A DNA stretch of 35,570 nt, taken from Candidatus Gastranaerophilales bacterium. Its GTDB lineage: Bacteria > Cyanobacteriota > Vampirovibrionia > Gastranaerophilales > Gastranaerophilaceae. The notes beneath the pieces are model-generated. The model saw only the letters and a list, made by a program, of their open reading frames with translations. It searched no databases and was not told where the DNA came from. Every line of letters starts with the position of its first letter. The first letter of the stretch is position 1. The stretch is from assembly GCA_944323405.1 (NCBI GenBank), contig CALUSJ010000124.1:1-35570 (forward strand), given 5' to 3'. Positions 9,573-17,162 of the stretch are shown here, piece by piece. Both the position numbers and the translations under genes were made by a program.

Positions 9573-9832
9573 AGGTTTTTACCTTCGGATAAAATTTTAA
9601 TCACGAAGAAAAACAGGAAAGGTTTAGAAAAAACAACAGATTTTAGAAATCTATGAGTAGGTTTGAAGAGAATAGTCTGTTTATAAGGTTTAAAAGTCAT
9701 CCAAGGCTCTGATATTTTAGTATGGAGGGCTGAAGGTTTAATAGAGATAACTAACCCCAGATAAGTCAAAAGAGCCGGAGTTTTAAACTAAAAACCTCAA
9801 CGAGACATAGTTTTGAAAAGGATTAAAGAAAA
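9573..9832 (+). promoter_or_regulatory. long structured 5' leader of rne
   Basis: A gene-free leader of about 260 bases. AGGTTT occurs five times (9573, 9620, 9659, 9686, 9734). The first copy extends to AGGTTTTT (9573-9580), which is exactly complementary to AAAAACCT at 9790-9797 near the 3' end, so the leader can close into one large domain. A local hairpin TTTTA...TAAAA capped by C(TTCG)G follows the first copy. GGCTCT (about 9704) can pair with AGAGCC (about 9770). E. coli rne is autoregulated through its leader; by analogy this may be too. Confidence 0.5.
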
Positions 9833-11560
9833 ATGAAAGATGCAGTTGCTAACAAAATTGTTATAGCCGAACGTGATAATATTGCTGCGGTTATGGAAAA
9901 CGGAAAAGTTGCAGAGTTTTACGTACATAGAGGCGAAATAATCTTAGGTGATGTTTACTTAGCGCAAGTTGAAAATATTTTACCCTCAATAGAAGCCGCA
10001 TTCGTAAATGTAGGTTCTGATAAAATGGGATTTTTACATGCTCAGGATGTTGCTGGAAAGGGTGCCTTACAGGACAAGCTAAAACCAAAACAAAAGCTGG
10101 TTGTTCAAGTTGTAAAAGAGCCTACAGGTCATAAAGGGCCTAGAGTAACGACAGAAATTTCACTTCCTGGAAGATTCTTGGTATTAATGCCAAATGAAGC
10201 AGGAATTAATGTCAGCAAAAAAATAACCTCCGCAAAAGAGAGAGCACGCTTAAAATCAATCGTCAATCTTTTAAAACCAGTTGGCGTAGGTATTATTGTA
10301 AGAACGGAAGCCGAAGGCCAAACAGAAGCTGATATTCAGGAAGATTTAGAAATTCTTCTTGAGAAATGGAACAACATAATTACTTCTGCCGAAAGTCTTA
10401 CTCCACCGAGTCTCTTATACAGAGATCAAGATTTATTATACAGAGTTATAAGAGAAGCCTGCAATGAAGAAACTCAAGAAATCATTGTTGATACAGCATT
10501 TGCGCTCAACAGGGTTCAGAATATACTTCAGAACTGGCATATGAATAAAAACATTAATGTGACTTTATACAAGGGATCTGAACCGCTTTTAGTCGCAATG
10601 GATATTCATAAAGAGATTAAAGCAGCTTTGCAAATGAAAGTTAATCTCCCCTCAGGCGGTTATTTATTCATTCAGACAACGGAAGCACTCACTGTTATTG
10701 ACGTAAACAGCGGTAAGTTTACAAACTCGGCCACTCAAGACGAAACTATTCTAAAAACTAATATAGAAGCTGTTCACGAAATCGCACGTCAATTACGACT
10801 ACGAAATATCGGCGGTATGATTATTATCGACTTCATTGATATGCTGTCTAGAGTTGATAAACTTACCATGATGGAAGAGTTAGAGCTTGCAATGGAAGCC
10901 GATAAAGCAAAGCCGCAAGTAGGTCAGCTTTCAGATTTAGGGCTTGTAGAAATGACTCGTCACCGTCAAGGGCAGGCTTTGAGTGAAATCTTTGCTAAAA
11001 GATGTCCGCATTGCCAGGGTAACGGCTATATAATGGAAGATTTGAAATTCGCTTCTGCGACTTCAGAAGGCGAGTACCGTGCAAAAGCGGCTAAAATTAA
11101 GCTTCCTATGGGCGGGAAAAAGAAATTTAATAACAAATTCAATAACAAACCTGAAAAAGAAGAAATTAAAGAACAGCAGCCGATGATTCAGGAGGAAAAG
11201 CTTGAAATAACAGAAAATCCTTCGGTTGTTGCTCAAGAAGAAGTGAAAGAACTTAAAGAAGAAAAAACAAAAGCTGCCAAAACTCGTGGACGCAGCAGAA
11301 AACTCAAGAAATCGGATGTCGCTGCTGAAAACTTAGCGCAAACTGTCATCAGTGAAGGAGCTGAAATTGCACCGATAATTGCAGAAGACGCTGACCTAAA
11401 CAAAGTTGATGAAGTTAAACCAGAATCTCCTGACGTTAAGCCGGAAGCTGAAAGCAATCAGGAAGAAGCTAAGACTAAAACAACAAAAAGATCACGGCGG
11501 CCAAACAGGAATTCTCAAAAAAGAACAAGAAAGACTGCAAATAAAGATGCTGAAGAATAA
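9833..11560 (+). CDS. rne: ribonuclease E/G family endoribonuclease
   Basis: Endonuclease initiating mRNA decay and rRNA/tRNA maturation. S1-type RNA-binding region about residues 35-120 (GDVYLAQVENILPSIEAAFV..., GFLHAQDV). Catalytic metal-binding aspartates are Asp290 (VIDVNSG) and Asp333 (IIIDFIDM), with the same 43-residue spacing as E. coli Asp303/Asp346. The zinc-link CPHC is at 391-394. Residues beyond about 400 form a short, disordered, Lys/Glu-rich tail ending in a strongly basic stretch (TKRSRRPNR, KRTRKTANK). This resembles the compact cyanobacterial RNase E, where a basic tail element binds PNPase. The start is ATG 9833 with AAGGA 11 bases upstream. Its last 14 bases overlap the next gene. 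It could be named rng instead; the tail favours rne. Confidence 0.93.
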   Translation: MKDAVANKIVIAERDNIAAVMENGKVAEFYVHRGEIILGDVYLAQVENILPSIEAAFVNVGSDKMGFLHAQDVAGKGALQDKLKPKQKLVVQVVKEPTGHKGPRVTTEISLPGRFLVLMPNEAGINVSKKITSAKERARLKSIVNLLKPVGVGIIVRTEAEGQTEADIQEDLEILLEKWNNIITSAESLTPPSLLYRDQDLLYRVIREACNEETQEIIVDTAFALNRVQNILQNWHMNKNINVTLYKGSEPLLVAMDIHKEIKAALQMKVNLPSGGYLFIQTTEALTVIDVNSGKFTNSATQDETILKTNIEAVHEIARQLRLRNIGGMIIIDFIDMLSRVDKLTMMEELELAMEADKAKPQVGQLSDLGLVEMTRHRQGQALSEIFAKRCPHCQGNGYIMEDLKFASATSEGEYRAKAAKIKLPMGGKKKFNNKFNNKPEKEEIKEQQPMIQEEKLEITENPSVVAQEEVKELKEEKTKAAKTRGRSRKLKKSDVAAENLAQTVISEGAEIAPIIAEDADLNKVDEVKPESPDVKPEAESNQEEAKTKTTKRSRRPNRNSQKRTRKTANKDAEE

Positions 11561-11981
11561 AATTACAACAATAGTACTATTTATGGCTCTTTGCATACCA
11601 ACAATTGCAGAAGAGCCTATGAATAGTGCAATCCCGCAAGGGCAAGCTGTTCAGGAGTATAACGAAAATACTTCTGAAGAAACTTTTGAGCAAATAAAAG
11701 CTAACAGCAGTGTTGCTCAAGAACAGGAAAAACAGGAAACAATAACTTACAAGCAGCCTGTGAGCAAAAGAAAAATTGCAAAAAAGTTTTTGCTTGCAAT
11801 GGCTGGTGTTGCAATTTCTTCCATAATTCTATTTGTACTACTTACAATTTACAATAAACTCCGTGCGAGTTTTACAAACACTCAACAAATTGATACAGCA
11901 AAAGAGCCATCTCTAGAAACACCCCAAAACCTTACAGATGCTGTTAGAACTTTCTTTGATAAAACAAAATGGGATAATTAG
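11547..11981 (+). CDS. hypothetical membrane protein overlapping rne, 144 aa
   Basis: Unrecognised family. ATG 11547 lies inside the last codons of rne (14-base overlap, different frame) and begins MLKNKITTIVLFMALCIPTIA, a typical signal sequence or N-terminal anchor. A Gln/Glu-rich segment of about 55 residues follows, then a basic border (KRKIAKKF) and a clear transmembrane helix at about residues 76-98 (LLAMAGVAISSIILFVLLTIY). A polar C-terminus ends AVRTFFDKTKWDN. The tight overlap means translation is coupled to RNase E. An association with the degradosome or its membrane attachment is a possibility, not shown. The longer in-frame extension upstream is only the shadow of the rne tail. 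Confidence 0.7.
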   Translation: MLKNKITTIVLFMALCIPTIAEEPMNSAIPQGQAVQEYNENTSEETFEQIKANSSVAQEQEKQETITYKQPVSKRKIAKKFLLAMAGVAISSIILFVLLTIYNKLRASFTNTQQIDTAKEPSLETPQNLTDAVRTFFDKTKWDN

Positions 11982-12030
11982 CTGAATAAACAGAAACAAA
12001 ATATTCATTTAACACCATCAAAAATTTAAA

Positions 12031-12058
12031 TTGACATTTACAAATATGTCCTTATATA
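12031..12058 (+). promoter_or_regulatory. promoter of the Q-rich TPR gene
   Basis: A perfect TTGACA (12031-12036), 16 bases, TATATA (12053-12058). The predicted leader is about 75 bases and ends with AAGGAAGGA. Confidence 0.6.
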
Positions 12059-12141
12059 TCGTATAAACGGATGAAATTTTATAGAAACTGGTAAAGAAGC
12101 CTTAATAATATCCGATATTATTAAAGGAAGGACGGTTGATA

Positions 12142-13836
12142 TTGTTTAATACGATGAATACAGTGCGCCCGCACCCATATCCTCAGCGAGGCAATTATAA
12201 TGCAGGAAGTGACAGTACAGACAAAGACGGTCACAATGGGAATGCACAAGAACAGCAGCAGCAAAGACAAAACCAGCAGGTTATTGCTCGCGGCAGAGCT
12301 GAAAGTGCTCAACAGCAGCCTCAAGCCGCACCACGTCAGGCTGTTTATTCTCCTGCCGCTAATGCATATCCGGCATCAACTCCTCGTCAGGCTTATCAAA
12401 TACAAACTCCTCCTATTAGATATAATACTCATCAGATTAACCCAATGCAATATCAGGCTGCGCAAGCCGGATATCAGCCTATATCACAAACCCCGGTTAA
12501 TACAGCCCATAATGTTCACCCGAAAGATAACAGGGTGAATATTGCCCAAATATTAAAGGATTTTAGAAATACTATAAAAGCAATTGCCACACCAGAAGAT
12601 GTTGAAGAGCAAGTAAACCATTATCTACAGATTGTTGAAAGGCTTGTTAGAGAAGCGCACCCGCAAGTCAATTTAATCCAAAGCAATTTAAAAATAGCAG
12701 CATCACTATTGGACAAATATATTTCAGAAACATTAAACAAAGACTCTAAAGTTGTACAAAACTGGCTTGATGCATTATTCTTACAAAAGATTAATTACAA
12801 CTACAACGAAACAGAAATAAATCCAAACTTTCTTGTAAAATTTCCAGAAAACAATCCTAAACAGAGTCAACCGACCCCAAAACAACAAGAAGTTGTTCAG
12901 CCAGAAGAGCATAATGTTCAAGCAGATATAACAACAGAAGTTATACCGCAAGAAAATATAACCCAAGAAAACAAACAAGAAACCATAGAGTTTGAACCAG
13001 AAGAACTTTCGCTTGAAGAAGAGTATGTTCAAGCAAAAGAAACTATTTCTAAAAAGCCTAATATCACAATAATCCCGCAGGATACCAGATTAAAGACATT
13101 ATTCATAGAAGCAAAAAAACAAGCTTTTGCAAACAACCCGCAAAAAGCAATGCAAATGTTTAAAGAAGCCTTTACTCGAGCTTCAGAGCTTAAAGATAAT
13201 GAAACACAATCAAGAATTTGTCTTGAAATCGGGAAAATTTATGATGATAACGACCATTTTGTACAAGCCTTAAACAGCTATAATAAATCATTACAATATA
13301 CAACCGATGTAAATGTCAAATCTCGTGCGCATTTTTCAATGGCACAAATTTATGATGATGTAAATGAAATTGAACCTGCATTAAATCATTACATGACATC
13401 AATTTCTTATGCTGGAAAATCGGATGATTTAATCGGCCAATCAGATTCACTTACACGCATGGCAAATATATTTACAGATAAATATGATGAAAATGCTTTT
13501 GAATATTATGAAGTTGCACGACGGCTTATTGAACAAACAACTGATAACACTATGAAAGGCTATGTTTTATCAAATACAGCTGATGCTTGTGTGCAATTTA
13601 AAAAAAATGATAAAGCTTTAAAATACTACGCCGAAGCCGTTAAAAATTATGAAAAGACTAATTCTAGAGAAGAAATTGCATCTAACTATAAGGCCGCAGC
13701 TCAGATTATGATTGATTTCAACAGTCCTAACAAAGCTAAATCACTTCTAAAAAAAGCCTTAGTGAATGCCATAAAAACTTCTAATGAAGATTTAGTTGCA
13801 GAAATCAATGCTTTGCTTGTATCAGTTGAAGAATAA
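12142..13836 (+). CDS. Q/P-rich TPR-repeat protein, 564 aa
   Basis: Function unknown. Residues 1-130 are low-complexity, rich in Gln, Pro, Tyr and Ala. Residues about 135-225 form a helical domain, followed by a Gln/Glu-rich linker (about 230-300). From about 305 to the end runs a tandem helical array of tetratricopeptide type (for example AMQMFKEAFTRASEL, ALNSYNKSLQYT, ALNHYMTSISYA, ALKYYAEAVKNYEK), about six 40-residue units. There is no signal peptide or membrane segment, so it is presumably a cytoplasmic scaffold. The start is taken as TTG 12142, nine bases after AAGGAAGGA. TTG 12136 is too close to it and ATG 12154 too far. It has its own strong promoter. Confidence 0.8.
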   Translation: MFNTMNTVRPHPYPQRGNYNAGSDSTDKDGHNGNAQEQQQQRQNQQVIARGRAESAQQQPQAAPRQAVYSPAANAYPASTPRQAYQIQTPPIRYNTHQINPMQYQAAQAGYQPISQTPVNTAHNVHPKDNRVNIAQILKDFRNTIKAIATPEDVEEQVNHYLQIVERLVREAHPQVNLIQSNLKIAASLLDKYISETLNKDSKVVQNWLDALFLQKINYNYNETEINPNFLVKFPENNPKQSQPTPKQQEVVQPEEHNVQADITTEVIPQENITQENKQETIEFEPEELSLEEEYVQAKETISKKPNITIIPQDTRLKTLFIEAKKQAFANNPQKAMQMFKEAFTRASELKDNETQSRICLEIGKIYDDNDHFVQALNSYNKSLQYTTDVNVKSRAHFSMAQIYDDVNEIEPALNHYMTSISYAGKSDDLIGQSDSLTRMANIFTDKYDENAFEYYEVARRLIEQTTDNTMKGYVLSNTADACVQFKKNDKALKYYAEAVKNYEKTNSREEIASNYKAAAQIMIDFNSPNKAKSLLKKALVNAIKTSNEDLVAEINALLVSVEE

Positions 13837-13839
13837 ATC

Positions 13840-13858
13840 TGTAGTTAAAATTTCTACA
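13840..13858. terminator. weak hairpin between convergent genes
   Basis: TGTAG/CTACA, 5 bp with a 9-base AT loop, overlapping the stop of the symporter gene and followed by a T-rich stretch. It is the only candidate terminator in the 17-base gap. Confidence 0.3.
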
Positions 13859-15317
13859 AATTTATCTTTTCATTAATGTCATATCGTTCGCAATAGCGTT
13901 TTAATTCTTTTATCACTACATTAGAAAGTGCAAAAACAGCAATTAAATTGGGTACAGCCAGAAATAGTGTTACAGCGTCAGAAAGATTAATTATACTTTT
14001 AAAATTCATAGCAGAACCAGCAATAATACATATACAGTATATTGCCTGAAAAATTCTTGTTTTTCTATTTCCGTCCCCAAATAGGAACCCCCAGGCTTTA
14101 AGGCCGTAATATGAGCCGCAAAGCATTGTAGATAATACAAAACAGCTTGCCATAATTGTTAAAAGTATTGGATAAAACGGACAAATTGTTGCAAACGCCT
14201 TTGATGTAAGTTCAATTCCTGCTATACCATCAACATTCATATAAACCTTGGAAACAACAATCACAAAAGCCGTTGCAACACCAACAATCACAGTATCAAC
14301 AAAAGGCTGTAACATAGAAACGAAAGCTTGTGCAACAGGTTTATTAGTATTAACGGCTGAAAATGCAATCGGAGCAGTCCCCAAGCCGGATTCATTTGCA
14401 AACATTGCACGCCTAAACCCCCAAAGCATACACGCAAATGCACCGCCTGTCATAGCTTTTGGAGAAAAAGCCTCTTTTAAAATAAGCATAACTGTTTCTG
14501 GAAGATGGTGTATATTCACAATACAAACTAAAAAAGCACTCAGCACATACAAAGAACACATAACAGGAGTAACTTTAGAAGTAAATTTCCCTATAGCTTT
14601 AATCCCGCCGATTATTGTAAACCAAGTAATAATTGCAACTATCAATCCTAATATCCATCCATTGTTTGCAAAAATACTTTTATCTCCGCCCGTAACCTCT
14701 GTAAACTGAGCTGTCATAGCATTAATCTGAAATAAATTCCAGCCGCCAATCATTGCAAAAATACAGCAAACTGCATAAGTTTTTGCGAGAATCTGACCAA
14801 ATTTATCCCCCCATTTTCCCCTAAAAGCAATCGGGATATAATACATCGGTCCCCCGGATGTTGTTCCGTCAGGATTTGTTTTCCTAAATTTTACACCTAA
14901 AAGTACTTCTGAGAATTTTAGCGCCATTGAAAAAAGACCTGCAACTATCATCCAAAAAATGACACCCGGCCCGCCGACTGAAACAGCCGCAGCTGAACCT
15001 GCCACGTTACCAATACCTGCTGATGCTGAAATTGTTGCACTCAAGGCTTGAAAAGAAGAAAGTTCTCCTTTTTTCTTCCTCTGAAATCCATTAGGATTAT
15101 TATGTTTATATCTATTAGTGATAAGTTTTAATGCGTGTTTGAACCCCCAAAAACCTATAAACCTTGTTCTCAGAGTAAAAAACAACGCTGCTGTGATTAA
15201 AAGCGCAACAAGAAACTCGACTTTAACCCCGCCTATTGTAACATAAGAGAAGATTAAACCCGATACTTTATCAGCTATCGGAGAAAGCAAGCTATCTATT
15301 GCGGCATCTAAATTCAT
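13854..15317 (-). CDS. sodium:alanine/glycine symporter (AGCS family)
   Basis: Integral membrane carrier coupling Na+ (or H+) influx to uptake of alanine, glycine or related amino acids. The 487 residues contain about ten to eleven hydrophobic helices. Signatures of the family are SSFQALSATISASAGIGNVAGSAAAVSVGGPGVIFWM (about 87-123), the SGGPMYYI stretch (about 154-161), and FANESGLGTAPIAFSAVNTN (near 310). ATG 15317 has only a weak AGAG ahead of it. The 115-aa hypothetical gene ends 29 bases upstream on the same strand, so transcription is probably shared. Substrate preference cannot be read from sequence. Confidence 0.93.
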   Translation of the reverse strand: MNLDAAIDSLLSPIADKVSGLIFSYVTIGGVKVEFLVALLITAALFFTLRTRFIGFWGFKHALKLITNRYKHNNPNGFQRKKKGELSSFQALSATISASAGIGNVAGSAAAVSVGGPGVIFWMIVAGLFSMALKFSEVLLGVKFRKTNPDGTTSGGPMYYIPIAFRGKWGDKFGQILAKTYAVCCIFAMIGGWNLFQINAMTAQFTEVTGGDKSIFANNGWILGLIVAIITWFTIIGGIKAIGKFTSKVTPVMCSLYVLSAFLVCIVNIHHLPETVMLILKEAFSPKAMTGGAFACMLWGFRRAMFANESGLGTAPIAFSAVNTNKPVAQAFVSMLQPFVDTVIVGVATAFVIVVSKVYMNVDGIAGIELTSKAFATICPFYPILLTIMASCFVLSTMLCGSYYGLKAWGFLFGDGNRKTRIFQAIYCICIIAGSAMNFKSIINLSDAVTLFLAVPNLIAVFALSNVVIKELKRYCERYDINEKINL

Positions 15318-15346
15318 ATCTCTATATTATTACAAACATGAGAATA

Positions 15347-15694
15347 TTACTTTTTCTTCATTTTTATAGCAAGATAAATCTGTTCGCCCAAAACTTTTTC
15401 TGCTTTTTCTGTATCAGGATACAACTCAGGATTAACTTCTTTTCGCTTTTCTTTCTTCTTCTCTTGAATCTTTTCCTGCTCTGCAATTGTCACTGTCAAA
15501 AACTTGTTAGTTACATAGTTTAATTTTTTAGCTTCCCTCAATTCTATTTCATGCAATTTAGCCCTATCAACACTTTTACTCCCAGTAGGAGTTACGCCAT
15601 ATTGGAGCAGGCGCCTTGCAATCCTTTTCTCTTCAGCATCCGGCCCGTTTAAAAATACCATTGATGAACAATTACTAATCTTATTTATTTCCAT
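15347..15694 (-). CDS. hypothetical charged protein, 115 aa
   Basis: No family recognised. The N-terminus MEINKISNCSSMVFLNGP has the 'M-x-I-x-x-I-S' opening shared with other lineage-specific proteins here. The middle contains EEKRIARRLLQYGVTPTGSKSVDRAKLHEIELREAKKLNYV, and the C-terminal third is a strongly basic/acidic helix (EQEKIQEKKKEKRKEV). There is no membrane segment. Starts at 15712 (TTG), 15703 (ATG) and 15694 (ATG) are all possible. GGAG at about 15707 is three bases from the second and twelve from the third; I prefer 15694 from the N-terminal pattern. It precedes the AGCS symporter in the same direction. Confidence 0.55.
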   Translation of the reverse strand: MEINKISNCSSMVFLNGPDAEEKRIARRLLQYGVTPTGSKSVDRAKLHEIELREAKKLNYVTNKFLTVTIAEQEKIQEKKKEKRKEVNPELYPDTEKAEKVLGEQIYLAIKMKKK

Positions 15695-15771
15695 AATACA
15701 CATAAACTCCAAGTCTTTATATTTTTGTTATCGGCATAAATAAATAAAACTTTAGGCTCTTTTCTAAAATT

Positions 15772-15800
15772 TTTACAAAATTTAATAATCGTGATAAAAT
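15772..15800 (+). promoter_or_regulatory. promoter of aroA
   Basis: TTTACA (15772-15777), 17 bases, TAAAAT (15795-15800) with a TG extension (15792-15793). AAGGAGG follows at 15804-15810, so the 5' leader is very short. Confidence 0.65.
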
Positions 15801-15819
15801 AACAAGGAGGTATTTTATT

Positions 15820-17103
15820 TTGTTAAAGAGTGTTAAAAACCCAAAAACCCCCTTAAAAGGTGAAATAACAATTCCCGCAGATAAATCGATTTCACACAGA
15901 GCGGTGATGTTCTCTTCTATTGCGCAAGGAGAATGTATCATAAGGAATTTTTCAAGTGGAGCCGATTGTCATTCAACTTTAAGTTTGTTTAAAAAATTGG
16001 GTGTGAATATAGAATTTATTGATGAAAAAACTTTAAAAATTATTTCATCAGGAAAACTCAAGCCAGATTCTAATAATGTATATTCCTGTGGCAATTCTGG
16101 AACAACAATGCGTCTTGTATCCGGCATTTTGGCAGGAGAAAATTTTGATTCCATATTAACAGGCGACGAGAGTCTTTCTAGACGGCCGATGAAGCGTATT
16201 ATTGAACCTCTTACTCTTATGGGAGCTGATATAAGTTCAATTGAAGGACATGCTCCGCTTACAATAAAAGGAAAAGAATTAAGGGGAATAGAATATGTAT
16301 CAAAACTTGCAAGTGCTCAGGTGAAATCTTGTATATTGCTTGCAGGTTTGAAAGCTAAAGGTGAAACAAGCTTTGAAGAACCTTATCTTTCAAGAAACCA
16401 TACAGAAAATCTTTTCAAATATCTTGGTGCTGATATTAAAATCCAAGGAAACAAAGTTACTGTTAAACCTTCCGTTTTAGAAGCCAAGAATATTGATATT
16501 GCCGGTGATATTTCATCAGCAGCCTTTTTTATTACAGCAGGACTTATAATAAAAAATTCAAATTTTGTTATAAAAAATGTCGGAATTAATCCTACAAGAG
16601 CCGGCATTGTAGATATTGTAAAACGTATGGGCGGTAATATTGAAATTCTTAACAAACGTCTTATCTCAGGAGAAGAAGTTGCAGATATTCGTGTTCAATA
16701 TACTGACAGCCTAAAATCTTGCACCATAGAAGGCGCAGATATTCCCAGATTAATTGATGAATTACCTATTATAGCTGTTTTGGCCTCACAAGCACAAGGT
16801 GAAACAATTATTAAAAATGCTGAAGATTTAAGAAATAAAGAATCTGATAGAATAAAATGCCTGGTCAAAGAACTTTCTAAAATGGGCGTCGATATAAAAG
16901 AAAAAGAAGACGGTTTTATAGTTACGGGTAGAAAAGATCTTATAGGCGGATGTGAATTAGAATCATATCATGACCACAGACTTGCTATGAGTTTTTATGT
17001 AGCCGGTCTTATTTGTCAAAACGAGATTGCAATCAACGGTTTTGAATGGACAAATATATCATTCCCCGAGTTTGAAAACTTATTTAGCCGGCTTATTCAA
17101 TAA
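15820..17103 (+). CDS. aroA: 3-phosphoshikimate 1-carboxyvinyltransferase (EPSP synthase), class II type
   Basis: Transfers enolpyruvyl from PEP to shikimate-3-phosphate, the sixth step of the shikimate pathway. Seen: DKSISHR (21-27), GNSGTTMRL (91-99), DESLSRRPMKRI (116-127), SAQVKS (165-170), DELPIIAV and the LRNKESDRIK region. RPMKR and SAQVKS, together with GNSGTTMR rather than NAGTAMR, are the class II pattern found in Gram-positive and other glyphosate-insensitive enzymes. Sensitivity itself cannot be concluded. The 427 residues are full length. Start is TTG 15820, nine bases after a consensus AAGGAGG; no nearby ATG competes. Bounded by its own promoter and a strong terminator. Confidence 0.96.
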   Translation: MLKSVKNPKTPLKGEITIPADKSISHRAVMFSSIAQGECIIRNFSSGADCHSTLSLFKKLGVNIEFIDEKTLKIISSGKLKPDSNNVYSCGNSGTTMRLVSGILAGENFDSILTGDESLSRRPMKRIIEPLTLMGADISSIEGHAPLTIKGKELRGIEYVSKLASAQVKSCILLAGLKAKGETSFEEPYLSRNHTENLFKYLGADIKIQGNKVTVKPSVLEAKNIDIAGDISSAAFFITAGLIIKNSNFVIKNVGINPTRAGIVDIVKRMGGNIEILNKRLISGEEVADIRVQYTDSLKSCTIEGADIPRLIDELPIIAVLASQAQGETIIKNAEDLRNKESDRIKCLVKELSKMGVDIKEKEDGFIVTGRKDLIGGCELESYHDHRLAMSFYVAGLICQNEIAINGFEWTNISFPEFENLFSRLIQ

Positions 17104-17117
17104 AAATTTAGTTATTA

Positions 17118-17151
17118 AAAAAGCGGGTGAGCTAAAGCTCACCCGCTTTTT
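17118..17151. terminator. bidirectional intrinsic terminator
   Basis: A perfect 15-bp stem (17118-17132 with 17137-17151; GC core GCGGGTGAGC) around a TAAA loop, with A-tract and T-tract at the ends. It separates aroA from the convergent glucanotransferase gene. Confidence 0.93.
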
Positions 17152-17162
17152 CCCTTAAATTA

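Noticed and set aside
9461-9769. A 68-codon minus-strand open frame opposite the rne leader.
   Set aside because: No ribosome site, atypical composition, and it is fully explained by the absence of stops in the antisense of an AT-rich leader.
11406-11546. An N-terminal extension of the membrane-protein gene (about 47 residues) inside rne.
   Set aside because: The basic composition is a frame-shifted reading of the Lys/Glu-rich rne tail. The signal sequence begins at 11547.
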